Positions 42,011 to 50,660 are shown, numbered from the stretch's first letter. The stretch is DNA of 64,000 bases from DATLLN01 sp963797175 (GCA_963797175.1 CAWCOL010000009.1:186001-250000), one strand, 5' to 3'. Notes: a model not told the origin generated them from the sequence alone. Translations and numbers: made by a program.

Positions 42011-42729
42011 CGCAGGCCGAACACGCGGGCGGCGTTCACCTCGATCGCCGCGGCCAGATCGGCCGCCGCCACGCCCCGCTCGCCCGCCAGCACCTCGAGC
42101 GTGTGGACGACGTACGCGGGCTCGTTGCGGCGGCCGCGGTGGGGCACCGGCGCCAGGTACGGCGCGTCCGTCTCGGCCAGCAGCAGCTCCTCCGGCACCA
42201 GCCGCGCCGCCTCCCGCAACGCCCCCGCCGACGGGTACGTGACGTTGCCGGCGAAGGAGCAGAGGTAGCCGCGCGCCACCGCGTCGTCCAGCCGCTCGGG
42301 CGTGCTGAAGCAGTGCAGGATGACGGTGCCGCGCGCCCGCTCGAGCATCGCGAACGTCTCGTCCGCGGCCTCGCGGGTGTGGATGACCAGCGGCAGCCCG
42401 GTCTCGTTGGCGAGGTCGATCTGCTCGGCGAAGACCCGGCGCTGGTCGTCGCGGGGAGCGTTGTCCCGGTAGAAGTCGAGGCCGCACTCGCCCAGCGCGA
42501 CAACGGCCGGATCGTCCAGCAGCGGGCGCAGCGCGGCGACGTCCGCCTCGGCCGCCTCGTGCGGGTGCCAGCCGACGGCCGCACGCACGCCGTCCAGCCG
42601 GCCGGCCAGCTCGATCGCCTGCTCCCGGCCGATCGTGACGACGCGGTCGACCCCGGCGGCCCGGGCGCGGGCCATCACATCCTCCACCGGCCCCTCGCAG
42701 CTGTCGAGGTGCGCGTGGGTGTCGATCAT
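42007..42729 (-). CDS. tatD: TatD family metal-dependent hydrolase
   Basis: A 240-residue DNase/hydrolase of the amidohydrolase fold. MIDTHAHLDS gives the first two metal His, AALGECGLDFY the bridging Glu, IHTREAADET a metal His, VILHCFSTPERLDD a further His, and LLAETDAPYLAP the last Asp. ATG overlaps the metG stop (ATGA), the usual metG-tatD-ksgA order. Confidence 0.95.
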   Translation of the reverse strand: MIDTHAHLDSCEGPVEDVMARARAAGVDRVVTIGREQAIELAGRLDGVRAAVGWHPHEAAEADVAALRPLLDDPAVVALGECGLDFYRDNAPRDDQRRVFAEQIDLANETGLPLVIHTREAADETFAMLERARGTVILHCFSTPERLDDAVARGYLCSFAGNVTYPSAGALREAARLVPEELLLAETDAPYLAPVPHRGRRNEPAYVVHTLEVLAGERGVAAADLAAAIEVNAARVFGLR

Positions 42730-44230
42730 GCCGTCGCGAGGCGGGGGAAGATCGGCTCCGGCCGCTTCACCCTGACGCCCGCCGCGAGCTGCCCCAGCGG
42801 CGCCCGCTCCCAGCCGACCGCGCCGGGATCGCCGACCGCCTCCAGCATCGCCTCGGCCGCGGACGGGATGTACGGGTGCAGCAGCACGCCGAGCCCCCGC
42901 ACCGTGTCGGCAAGCGTGTACAGCGTCTCGTCCAGCCTGCGCGCGGACGCCTCGTCGTCCTGCTTGGCCAGCTCCCACGGCTTGCGCTCCTCGACGAAGC
43001 GGTTCGCGGCGCGCACCAGCGTCCAGATCTCCTCCAGCGCGCCGGTCAGGTCGATCGCCGCCAGCCGCTCGCCCACCCGCTCGTCCACCGGGTCGAGCAC
43101 GTTGTCGCCCGTCGGGGACAACACCGTCGCGGTAGCGGTCCACCATCGCGGTCGCGCGCGAGACGAGGTTGCCCAGGTCGTTGGCGAGCTCACCTTCGTA
43201 GCGGCGGTTCAGCCCTTCCCAGGTGACGTCGCCGTCCTGCCCCCACTGCACCTCACGCAGCAGGTAGAACCGCAGGGCGTCCGCGCCCAGCTTGTCGATC
43301 ACCTCGAACGGATCGATCACGTTCCCGAGCGTCTTGCTCATCTTCTGGCCGCCGCTGGTGAAGTAGCCGTGCACGAACAGGCCCCTCGGCGGGTCGTACC
43401 CCGCCGCCATCAGCATCGCCGGCCAGATGATCCCGTGCAGGCGCAGGATGTCCTTGGCCATCAGGTGCAGCGACGTCGGCCAGAACTCGGCGGTGACGTC
43501 GCGGCCGAGGCCGTACTCGAGCGCCGTGCGGTAGTTGAGCAGCGCGTCCACCCAGACGTAGATCGTCTGGTCGGGCTCCCACGGCACCGGCACGCCCCAG
43601 CTCACCGTCGCCCGGCTGAACGAGACGTCCTCGAGGCCGCCGGCGATCAGCGAGCGCGCCTCGTTGTAGCGCGCCCGGGGCCGAACGAACTCGGGATCGG
43701 CGTCGTACAGCTCGAGCAGCTTCGGCGCCCACTTGGTGAGCGGGAAGAACCAGTTGCGCTCCTCCACCCACTCGGCCGGGCGCGTCGGGTGCTGCGGGCA
43801 GAAGTTGCCCGGCTGGATCAGGTCGCTCTCGGCGTAGAAGACCTCGCAGGAGCTGCAGTAGAGCCCGGCGTACGTCCCCTCGTAGAGCTCGCCCGCGATC
43901 CTTCAGCACCTGCACGAAGTCCTGGACGCGCCGCTCGTGCTCGGGGTCGGTGGTGCGGATGAAGAAGTCGTGCGACGAGCGCATCGCCTCGCCCATCGCG
44001 CGGAACCGCGCGGACACCTGGTCGCAGAACTCCTTGGGCTCCATCCCCGCCGCCGCGGCCGCCCGCGCCACGTTGCCTCCGTGCTCGTCCGTGCCGGTGA
44101 GGAAGAAGACGTCCTCGCCGCGGGCGCGGTGGTGGCGGGCCAGCACGTCGCCGGCCGTGGTCGTGTAGGCGTGGCCCAGGTGCGGGTCCGAGTTCACGTA
44201 GTAGATCGGTGTCGTGATCGAGAACGCCAT
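42726..44230 (-). CDS. metG: Methionyl-tRNA synthetase, broken by two 1-nt frameshifts
   Basis: N-terminal block MAFSITTPIYYVNSDPHLGH with the HIGH-type HLGH motif and TGTDEHG. The middle block (MEERNWFFPLTKWAPKLLEL) includes the KMSKS-type QKMSKTLGN. The C-terminal block has anticodon-binding helices (ANRFVEERKPWELAKQDDEA). Breaks: extra G near 43892-43894 (restoring LKDRGELYEGTYAG) and extra C near 43116-43120 (restoring VVPTGDNVLDP). Corrected length is about 500 residues. Since it is an essential gene with all motifs intact, sequence error is the simplest reading. TAGGAT lies 9 nt before the ATG. Confidence 0.92.
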
Positions 44231-44239
44231 CGCCGTGGG

Positions 44240-44245
44240 ATCCTA
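44240..44245 (-). promoter_or_regulatory. -10 box TAGGAT for metG, leaderless layout
   Basis: TAGGAT on the minus strand overlaps the rsmI stop codon and ends 9 nt before the metG ATG. Confidence 0.45.
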
Positions 44246-45058
44246 CTCAGGGGTGCCCGTGATCCGGCGGTAGAGGCGGTTGCGGGGCACGCCGCTCAGC
44301 GCCGATGCGATCGCCGCGGCCCGGCGCGCGCCGACGGCCGCCGCAAGCTCCGCCAGGGCGGCCGGGTCGGCCTCGGGCAGGTCGCCCTCCGCCGCGGCGG
44401 CCAGCACCAGCGTCACCTCGCCCCGCGGCGGCTCGGCGAACCGCTCGGCCAGCTCCGCGGCGGTGCCCGCCGCCACCTGCTCGTGCAGCTTCGTCAGCTC
44501 GCGGCAGACCGCCAGCCGCCGCTCCGGGTCGCGCGCCGCCAGCAGCGCCAGCGTCGCCGGCAGCCTGCGCGGCGACTCGAACGCCACCACCGGCAGCCCG
44601 GCGCGATCGAGCCGGTCGAGCAGCGTGCCCAGCGCACCCGCACCGCGGGGCAGAAACCCGGCGAACGCGAACCCGCCGCCCGCCATCCCCGAGGCCACCA
44701 GTGCCGTCGTCACGGCCGAGGGGCCGGGCAGCGCGACGACCGGGTGGCCCGCCGCCTGGACGGCGGCGATCAGCCGCGACCCGGGGTCGGAGACGGCCGG
44801 CGTGCCGGCGTCGGAGAGCAGGCAGACGACGGCGCCGCCCTCGATCCGGGCGACCAGCTCGCGGGAGCGGCTCGCCTCGTTGTGCTCGGTCAGCGACACC
44901 AGCGGCAGGTCGATGCCGTGGTGGGCGAGCAGGATGCGGGAGTGGCGCGTGTCCTCGCACGCAGCCAGGTCGGCTGCCCGCAGCTCGCTCAGCACGCGGA
45001 GGGTGACGTCGGCCAGGTTGCCGATCGGCGTCGGGCAGACGACCAGCCGGCCGGTCAC
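44243..45058 (-). CDS. rsmI: 16S rRNA (cytidine1402-2'-O)-methyltransferase
   Basis: A 271-residue SAM-dependent enzyme of the tetrapyrrole-methylase fold. LVVCPTPIGNLADVTLR, CEDTRHSRILLAHHGI, VCLLSDAGTPAVSDPG and ALPGPSAVTTALVASG are the family signatures. GTG start overlaps the ROK kinase stop (GTGA). Confidence 0.95.
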   Translation of the reverse strand: MTGRLVVCPTPIGNLADVTLRVLSELRAADLAACEDTRHSRILLAHHGIDLPLVSLTEHNEASRSRELVARIEGGAVVCLLSDAGTPAVSDPGSRLIAAVQAAGHPVVALPGPSAVTTALVASGMAGGGFAFAGFLPRGAGALGTLLDRLDRAGLPVVAFESPRRLPATLALLAARDPERRLAVCRELTKLHEQVAAGTAAELAERFAEPPRGEVTLVLAAAAEGDLPEADPAALAELAAAVGARRAAAIASALSGVPRNRLYRRITGTPE

Positions 45059-46005
45059 TCGAACAGCAGCGCGGCCGCGCCCAGGACGCCGGCGTCGTTG
45101 CCGAGCTTGGCGACGACGATCTCGACGCCCTGCCGGAGCGCGGGCAGCGCCCGCCGCCGGAACTCCGCGCGCGCCGGGGCCAGCAGCAGCTCGCCGGCCG
45201 CGCTGATCCCGCCGCCGATCACGACCATGTCCGGGTTGAAGATGTTGACGTACGAGGCGATGCCGACTCCGAGGTGGGAGCCGACGCGGCGCAGCACCTC
45301 GACCGCGTCGTCGTCGCCGATCCGGGCGTGCTCGATCACCCACCGCGAGTCGAGATCCTTGCCGGCCTGGCGGGCGGCGGCGATCGTCCCCTGCGGGCGC
45401 TCGCCGGCCAGGGCGTTGGCCTCGCGCATCACCCCGGTGGACGACGCCATCACCTCCAGGCAGCCGCGGTTGGGACAGTGCCCCTGGCAGGGCGGGCCGT
45501 TCTCGTCGATCGTCATGTGGCCCAGCTCGGCGCCGGCGCCGATCGAGCCGCGGTACGGCATGCCGTTCAGCACCAGCCCGCCGCCGACGCCGGTGCCCAG
45601 GGTGAGCAGGACGACGTTGTCCACACCGGCGGCGGCGCCGATCCGGGCCTCCGCCAGGCAGGCGACGTTGGCGTCGTTGTCGATGACGACGCGGGTCTCC
45701 AGCCGGCCGCGCATCTCGGCGACGAAGTCGAGATCCTCGAGCGGCACGTTGATCGAGTCCAGCACCCGCCCGTGGCGCTGGTCGATCTGCGACGGGAGGC
45801 CGAAGCCGACGCCGCCCACCTCACGGTCGCCGCGCACCGAGTCGACCAGCCGTTCGATGGCATCCAGCAGCGTCCGCTGGCTGCGCAGGTCGGTCGGCAC
45901 CTGTCCGCGGTCGAGCAGTTCGAAGCCCGGCGCGACCAGCGCCGCCTTGATGGAGGTTCCGCCGAGGTCGATTCCGACCACCGGGAGCGGGGAGGGATCG
46001 GACAT
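45055..46005 (-). CDS. ROK family sugar kinase (probable glucokinase)
   Basis: A 316-residue kinase. Phosphate-binding GIDLGGTSIKAALV is at the N-terminus. LTLGTGVGGGLVLNG is the second ATP loop, and GAELGHMTIDENGPPC leads into the zinc-binding CPNRGCLE. IDNDANVACLAE holds the catalytic Asp. Most like actinobacterial glucokinases, but substrate specificity cannot be read from sequence. The start MSDPSPLP is preferred over an ATG 15 nt upstream because a TATGTT box ends 10 nt before it. Divergent from the LCP gene. Confidence 0.9.
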   Translation of the reverse strand: MSDPSPLPVVGIDLGGTSIKAALVAPGFELLDRGQVPTDLRSQRTLLDAIERLVDSVRGDREVGGVGFGLPSQIDQRHGRVLDSINVPLEDLDFVAEMRGRLETRVVIDNDANVACLAEARIGAAAGVDNVVLLTLGTGVGGGLVLNGMPYRGSIGAGAELGHMTIDENGPPCQGHCPNRGCLEVMASSTGVMREANALAGERPQGTIAAARQAGKDLDSRWVIEHARIGDDDAVEVLRRVGSHLGVGIASYVNIFNPDMVVIGGGISAAGELLLAPARAEFRRRALPALRQGVEIVVAKLGNDAGVLGAAALLFE

Positions 46006-46014
46006 GCGGGTGGC

Positions 46015-46020
46015 TAACAT
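46015..46020 (+). promoter_or_regulatory. -10 box TAACAT for the LCP gene
   Basis: TAACAT ends 9 nt before the GTG at 46030. It overlaps the minus-strand TATGTT of the divergent ROK gene. Confidence 0.45.
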
Positions 46021-46021
46021 A
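46016..46021 (-). promoter_or_regulatory. -10 box TATGTT for the ROK kinase gene
   Basis: TATGTT on the minus strand ends 10 nt before the ATG at 46005. It is intertwined with the plus-strand LCP box, so the two promoters exclude each other physically. Confidence 0.4.
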
Positions 46022-46029
46022 GCATCGTC

Positions 46030-47187
46030 GTGTCCCAGCAAACGAGGTCGAAGCGCTACCGCACGTACCGCGGCGGCAACGTTCGGGTCGACGACCCGGA
46101 CGCCGCGCGGTTCTCGTTCGGCGCGCCCCCGGCGGCCCCGCCCGCCCAGAACGGCGCGGCGCCTCCGGCCGGCGGCCTGCCGGGCCGCAAGGTCTCGACC
46201 GTCTCGCCCCGGCGCCGCCTCCCGATCGGCTGGAAGAAGCTGGCCGCGCTGGTGCTGGGTGCGCTGCTCCTCCTGCTCGTGATCTGGCTGGTGATCGGCT
46301 ACCGCGCCTTCTCGGCGGAGGTGGCGAAGGCGAACAAGCGCCTCGACGCACGGACGAAGGCCGCGCTGACGCCGGGCGGCGGGATGCTCTCCGATCCCAA
46401 CGTCACGCTCGTGCTCGGTTCCGACAGCCGCGGCAAGGGCACCAGTGCCCGGGCGGACTCGATCCTGCTGATGCGCACCGACCCGGGCAAGCACACGGTC
46501 TCGATGCTCTCGATCCCACGCGACATGTGGGTGACGATCCCGGGCCACGGGCGGGCCAAGATCAACGCCGCGTACGCCTACGGCGGCACGCCGCTTTTGA
46601 TCCGCACGATCCGCTCGTTCACCGGCCTTCCCATCAACCACGTTGTCCTGGTGGACTTTTCCGGCTTCGAGGATCTGATCAACGCGATCGGCGGCATCAC
46701 CATCGACAACCCGACCAAGATCGTCGGCCAGGGGACGTTCGACGGCGTGCACTGGGTGTTCCCCAAGGGGCAGATCCACCTGGGCGGCCGCTGGGCCCTG
46801 GGCTACGCCCGGATCCGCCACACCACCAACCCGCAGGACTCGGACATCACGCGGACGGAGCGCCAGCAGCGGGTGATGCAGGCGATCGCGCACGACCTGG
46901 TGAAGCCGACCAGCCTCTTCAACCTGCCCTCGATCGGGCGCGCGGTGGCCCGCCCGCTGGCGACCGACCTCTCGGCCAACGAGCTGCTGGAGATGGGCTG
47001 GATCAAGTTCCGCGCGCAGCGCACCGTGCAGTGCCACCTGGGCGGGACGCCGCAGGTGGAGAACGGCCAGGATGCGATCGTGTCCGACCCGCAGAACCGC
47101 CAGGTCGTGCAGATGTACCTGGGCAAGATCGCGCCGCTGCCGGCGCCCAAGGGGCAGATCTACGCCCCCGGCTGCACCGTCAGCTAA
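46030..47187 (+). CDS. LytR-CpsA-Psr (LCP) family protein
   Basis: A 385-residue cell-wall glycopolymer ligase. A proline/glycine-rich cytoplasmic N-terminus (1-68) precedes one transmembrane helix (about 70-95, LAALVLGALLLLLVIWLVIG). The extracytoplasmic LCP domain has VTLVLGSDSRGKGTSARADS, MLSIPRDMWVTIPGHGRAKI and ALGYARIRHTTNPQDSDITR with the conserved Asp/Arg residues. GTG start in leaderless layout. Confidence 0.94.
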   Translation: MSQQTRSKRYRTYRGGNVRVDDPDAARFSFGAPPAAPPAQNGAAPPAGGLPGRKVSTVSPRRRLPIGWKKLAALVLGALLLLLVIWLVIGYRAFSAEVAKANKRLDARTKAALTPGGGMLSDPNVTLVLGSDSRGKGTSARADSILLMRTDPGKHTVSMLSIPRDMWVTIPGHGRAKINAAYAYGGTPLLIRTIRSFTGLPINHVVLVDFSGFEDLINAIGGITIDNPTKIVGQGTFDGVHWVFPKGQIHLGGRWALGYARIRHTTNPQDSDITRTERQQRVMQAIAHDLVKPTSLFNLPSIGRAVARPLATDLSANELLEMGWIKFRAQRTVQCHLGGTPQVENGQDAIVSDPQNRQVVQMYLGKIAPLPAPKGQIYAPGCTVS

Positions 47188-47193
47188 CCGGTC

Positions 47194-47514
47194 TCAGGCC
47201 TCGGCGGCCTTCTTGGACGCGCCACCTGAGCCGTCGCTCTTGCCGTCCTTGGAGCCGGAGCTCGAACCGGAATCGGACTTGGCGCCGTCGCCCGAGCTCG
47301 ACGATCCCTCGCCCTTGGAGTCGCCCGCCTTCTTCTTCCCCCGGCCGTAGTCGGTGGTGTAGAAGCCGGAGCCCTTGAAGTGGATCGCGACCGGGTGCAG
47401 CACGCGGCGCGCGGGGGCGCCGCACACCTCGCACTCCGTCAGCGCCTCGTCGGCGAACTTCTGGAGCGCATCGAAGGTGTGGCCGTTGTCGCACCGGTAC
47501 TCGTAGATCGGCAT
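47194..47514 (-). CDS. FmdB-family zinc-ribbon protein
   Basis: A 106-residue protein: an N-terminal FmdB/CxxC zinc ribbon (MPIYEYRCDNGHTFDALQKF with CEVCGAPARRV) followed by a Ser/Gly/Lys/Asp-rich disordered tail from about residue 60. FmdB proteins are small and little understood, proposed as regulators. What stands out is the CIRCE-like operator just upstream, which would place it under HrcA heat-shock control. The ATG is 9 nt after a TATACT box. Confidence 0.88.
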   Translation of the reverse strand: MPIYEYRCDNGHTFDALQKFADEALTECEVCGAPARRVLHPVAIHFKGSGFYTTDYGRGKKKAGDSKGEGSSSSGDGAKSDSGSSSGSKDGKSDGSGGASKKAAEA

Positions 47515-47523
47515 CCCTCGATC

Positions 47524-47529
47524 AGTATA
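47524..47529 (-). promoter_or_regulatory. -10 box TATACT for the FmdB-type gene
   Basis: TATACT on the minus strand ends 9 nt before the ATG at 47514. The CIRCE element begins 18 bp upstream, where a -35 region would lie. Confidence 0.55.
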
Positions 47530-47547
47530 GCGACGGGCCCGGCCGCG

Positions 47548-47574
47548 TTGGCACTCTCCCACCGACAGTGCCAA
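47548..47574. promoter_or_regulatory. CIRCE-like operator (HrcA binding site)
   Basis: TTGGCACTC-N9-CAGTGCCAA. It matches the CIRCE consensus TTAGCACTC-N9-GAGTGCTAA in spacing exactly and in 15 of 18 arm positions. The G/C changes at the third position pair with each other and are the form I recall from high-GC actinobacteria. It lies over the expected -35 region of the FmdB-type gene and about 50 bp upstream of the glycosyltransferase start. Confidence 0.7.
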
Positions 47575-47602
47575 CCGCCCGTCACTCCGGTGTGACGGGC
47601 GG
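47575..47602. promoter_or_regulatory. Perfect 11-bp dyad CCGCCCGTCAC-N6-GTGACGGGCGG
   Basis: This inverted repeat directly abuts the CIRCE-like element and overlaps the expected -35 region of the glycosyltransferase promoter. The long perfect arms and GTCAC/GTGAC core suggest a second operator; the cognate regulator is unknown. Confidence 0.5.
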
Positions 47603-47611
47603 TCCCCCCGT

Positions 47612-47617
47612 TAGCAT
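47612..47617 (+). promoter_or_regulatory. -10 box TAGCAT for the glycosyltransferase gene
   Basis: TAGCAT ends 8 nt before the GTG at 47626. Leaderless layout. Confidence 0.45.
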
Positions 47618-47625
47618 CTGCCGAC

Positions 47626-48828
47626 GTGCGGATCGCGATCGTCACCGACTTCTACTACCCGACGCTGGGCGGCATCACCGAGCACGTGGACGGGCAGGCG
47701 CGCGCGCTGACCGCGCTCGGTCACGACGTGACGGTCGTGACCGGCCGGCCGGTGCAGGCGCCGCCGGTGGTGGACGACGCGATGGAGGTGCCCCCGCCGA
47801 CGTTCGAGATCGTGCACATGGGCATCGCCCTGCGCCTCTACGTGCCCAGCTGGGGCAACGGCGCCGAGACCACGCACACGATCGGGCCGCGGCTGGGCAG
47901 GCGGCTGGGCGCCTTCTTCCGCGAGCGCGGGTTCGACGTCGTCCACGTGCACGCGCCCTACAACCCGCAGATGACGGCCTGGGCGATCGACAACACGCCC
48001 GACGAGGCGCTCTCGATCGCGACCTTCCACAGCGTCTTCGGTCAGACCACCGGCATGGACATCCAGGCCGAGCTGATCCGGCCCGCGATCGAGCGGCTGG
48101 ACGGTCGGATCTGCGTCAGCGAGGCGTGCATCGGCTCGCTCACCCCGTACTTCCCCTACGCCTACGACGTCATCCCCAACGGCATCGACGCCGACCACTT
48201 CTCGCCCGCGGCGGAGCCGATCGCCGAGCTGGCCGGCGACGGCCGCACGATCGTGTTCGTGGGCCGGTTCGACCCGCGCAACGGCGTGGACACGATGATC
48301 CGCGCGCACGAGCTGCTCGTCCGCGAGCGGGGCGACGACGTGCGCCTGGTGATCGTCGGCGACGGCCCGCTGCGCCGTGTCTACGAACGGATGGTGTCGG
48401 ACCGGGCACGGCCCCTCGTGCGCTTCGCCGGCCGCCTCAACCGCAGCCGGCCGAACTACCTGGTCAGCGGCGACGTGTTCTGCACGCCGTGCGACCGGGC
48501 ATCCTTCGGGATGGTGCTGCTCGAGGCGATGAGCTGCGGACGCGCCGTGGTGGCCAGCCGGATCAGCGGCTTCCAGCTGCTGATGGAGGACGGCCGCCAG
48601 GGGCTCCTCGTCCACCCGGCCCGCTCCGCGGAGCGGTTCGCCGCGGCGCTGGGCCGCGTGCTGGACGACGACGCGATGCGGCAGCGGATGGCGGACGAGG
48701 GCCGCCGGACGGCGGTCGAGCGCTACTCGTGGCCCACCATCGGGGCACAGCTGGAGACCTACTACCGCGATCTCGCGGCGGGACGCAGACCGGCATGGGC
48801 AAGCGCCAGGTCATCGCTCGCTTCCTAG
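47626..48828 (+). CDS. Glycosyltransferase family 4 (PimA/PimB-like)
   Basis: A 400-residue GT-B glycosyltransferase. The N-terminus VRIAIVTDFYYPTLGGITEH is the acceptor-binding Gly-rich loop of GT4 enzymes. YDVIPNGIDADHFSP and IVFVGRFDPRNGVDTMIRAH follow, and FGMVLLEAMSCGRAVVAS is the E-x7-E donor site. The most similar class I recall is phosphatidylinositol mannosyltransferases and related lipid glycosyltransferases. The next gene begins inside its last codons (34-nt overlap) and encodes envelope functions. Confidence 0.92.
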   Translation: MRIAIVTDFYYPTLGGITEHVDGQARALTALGHDVTVVTGRPVQAPPVVDDAMEVPPPTFEIVHMGIALRLYVPSWGNGAETTHTIGPRLGRRLGAFFRERGFDVVHVHAPYNPQMTAWAIDNTPDEALSIATFHSVFGQTTGMDIQAELIRPAIERLDGRICVSEACIGSLTPYFPYAYDVIPNGIDADHFSPAAEPIAELAGDGRTIVFVGRFDPRNGVDTMIRAHELLVRERGDDVRLVIVGDGPLRRVYERMVSDRARPLVRFAGRLNRSRPNYLVSGDVFCTPCDRASFGMVLLEAMSCGRAVVASRISGFQLLMEDGRQGLLVHPARSAERFAAALGRVLDDDAMRQRMADEGRRTAVERYSWPTIGAQLETYYRDLAAGRRPAWASARSSLAS

Positions 48829-50660
48829 CCCTGGCGGGCGCCTGGTGCCTGCTCTGGGCCGTCGTCGCGATCCATATCGGCGACGAGCGCGGCGATGCCG
48901 TCTTCGCCGTGGCCCTGGTCGCGCTGCTGGCCGTCGCGTGGGGCGCCTTCACCCCCAACGCGCCCCTGTTCGGCCATGTCATCGCCCGCGGCAAGATGCC
49001 CGAGCCGCTGGCGGCGATCACGTTCGACGACGGGCCCAGCGCCGAGTACACCCCGCCGATCCTGGACGTCCTCCGCGACCGCGGGATCAAGGTGACGTTC
49101 TTCGTGCTCGGCCGCCACGTCCGCGCCCATCCCGAGCTGGCCCGCCGCATCCTCGAGGAGGGCCACGAGCTGGCCAGCCACGGCGACGACCACTCGATCA
49201 TGACGTTCGACGGGCCCGAGGCGATCGCCGCCCAGCTGCGCGGGGCCGAGTCCGCCGTCAACGAGGCGACCGGCGCCGAGCCGGCGCCGCTCTTCCGCGC
49301 GCCGCACGGCTTCCGCAGCCCCTTTCTGATCCCGGTCGCCCACCGGCTCGGCTACCGCGTGGTGGGCTGGACGGCCGGCGTCTGGGACACGGCGCTGCCC
49401 GGCGTCGAGCGGATCGTCGGCCGCAGCATCAACCGCCTGCACCCCGGAGCGATCCTGCTGCTGCACGACGCGGACGGGTCGGGCCTGGGCGGCGACCGGT
49501 CGCAGACCGTGGCTGCGCTCGGCCCCATCATCGACGCGGGCCACGAGCAGGGCCTGCGCTTCGTCACGATCTCGGAGCTGGCCGACACCCTCCAGCCGCG
49601 CAAGCGGATGCTGCTGCGGGTCGGCCTGATCGCCGCCGTCGTGGCGGCGATCGTCTACTTCGTCTCCAGCCGGATCGGCCTGAAGGCGATCGGCAACGTC
49701 ATCACCCAGGCCGACCCCGCGCTGGTCTCGGCGGCGCTGGTCGCGAACCTGGCCTCCGTCTTCGCCAAGGCGCTGACCTGGAAGTCAGCGATCGACGCGG
49801 TGCCCCAGGTGGACGAGGACGGCCCCCAGGCCCACGTCCGCCTGCTGGAGGTGATCCCCGCCATCTTCATCGGCTTCCTGCTGAACACGGTGCTGATCGC
49901 CCGGCTGGGCGAGGTGGCCCGGGTCTCGGTGCTGCGCCGCAAGCTGACGGCGCGCGGCGTGGACATCACGGTGCCGACGATGGTCGGCACGCTGGTCACC
50001 GAGCAGTTGCTGCTGGCGGTGACGCTGCTCGCGGTGCTGGTCGGCATCACGGCCCTGGTCTCGGTGCCCGGCTGGGCCGCGAACCTGCTGTGGGTGCTGG
50101 CCGCGGTGGTGGTCGCGATCGCCCTGGGCGCCCTCGCCCTCGAGCTGTGGGCCCGCTACCGGCGCCGCGACGTGCCGGACGAGGAGGACCCGGTCGAGCG
50201 CTGGTGGACGCTGCTCGGGATCTCGTTCACCGCGATCACGAACGCCCTGCGCCACGGGCAGGCGATCTTCCGCCGCCCCCGGCTGCTGGCGTGGGCGCTG
50301 CTGACCGCAACCGTCTCCTGGATCGCCCAGATCGTCGGGATCCACTGGGCCCTGCACGCGTACGGCATCGAGACGGGCATCGGCGTGGCCGGCATCGTCT
50401 TCCTGGCCTCGACCCTGGTCGGCCTCTTCCCGATCGTGCCCGGCAACCTGGTCGTGTTCCAGGGAGCGACCGTCGCCGCGCTCACGTTCGCCACCAACGT
50501 CGGCGCCGACCGCGCGCTGACCTTCTCGATCGGGCTGCAGCTGATCGAGGCGCTGCTCGGCGTCGGCCTCGGCTTCTTCTTCCTCTCCTACGAGGGGCTC
50601 TCGCTGGGCGAGCTGCGCAGCGAGGCCGAGGCCTCCGAGAGCCCCAGCGAGCCGTCGTAG
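48795..50660 (+). CDS. Fused polysaccharide deacetylase and lipid flippase-like (LPG_synthase_TM) protein
   Basis: A 621-residue two-part protein. Residues 1-50 hold two hydrophobic segments. Residues about 65-265 are a NodB deacetylase: TFDDGPSAEYTPPIL with the Asp pair, LASHGDDHSIM with the zinc His pair, FRAPHGFRSPF, and ILLLHDADGSG. Residues about 277-610 are a multi-helix domain (LLRVGLIAAVVAAIVYFVSS, IGFLLNTVLIARLGEVARVS, GIVFLASTLVGLFPIVPGNL) of the AglD/UPF0104 type, related to the membrane part of MprF. It would deacetylate and then move or anchor a lipid-linked glycan (inference). It overlaps the upstream GT gene by 34 nt and hisA antisense by 73 nt. Confidence 0.85.
   Translation: MGKRQVIARFLALAGAWCLLWAVVAIHIGDERGDAVFAVALVALLAVAWGAFTPNAPLFGHVIARGKMPEPLAAITFDDGPSAEYTPPILDVLRDRGIKVTFFVLGRHVRAHPELARRILEEGHELASHGDDHSIMTFDGPEAIAAQLRGAESAVNEATGAEPAPLFRAPHGFRSPFLIPVAHRLGYRVVGWTAGVWDTALPGVERIVGRSINRLHPGAILLLHDADGSGLGGDRSQTVAALGPIIDAGHEQGLRFVTISELADTLQPRKRMLLRVGLIAAVVAAIVYFVSSRIGLKAIGNVITQADPALVSAALVANLASVFAKALTWKSAIDAVPQVDEDGPQAHVRLLEVIPAIFIGFLLNTVLIARLGEVARVSVLRRKLTARGVDITVPTMVGTLVTEQLLLAVTLLAVLVGITALVSVPGWAANLLWVLAAVVVAIALGALALELWARYRRRDVPDEEDPVERWWTLLGISFTAITNALRHGQAIFRRPRLLAWALLTATVSWIAQIVGIHWALHAYGIETGIGVAGIVFLASTLVGLFPIVPGNLVVFQGATVAALTFATNVGADRALTFSIGLQLIEALLGVGLGFFFLSYEGLSLGELRSEAEASESPSEPS

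Noticed and set aside
47568..50660. A 1030-residue frame spanning the glycosyltransferase region and the deacetylase
   Set aside because: The first 400 codons are the shadow of the GT4 gene in another frame. The deacetylase has its own ATG at 48795.
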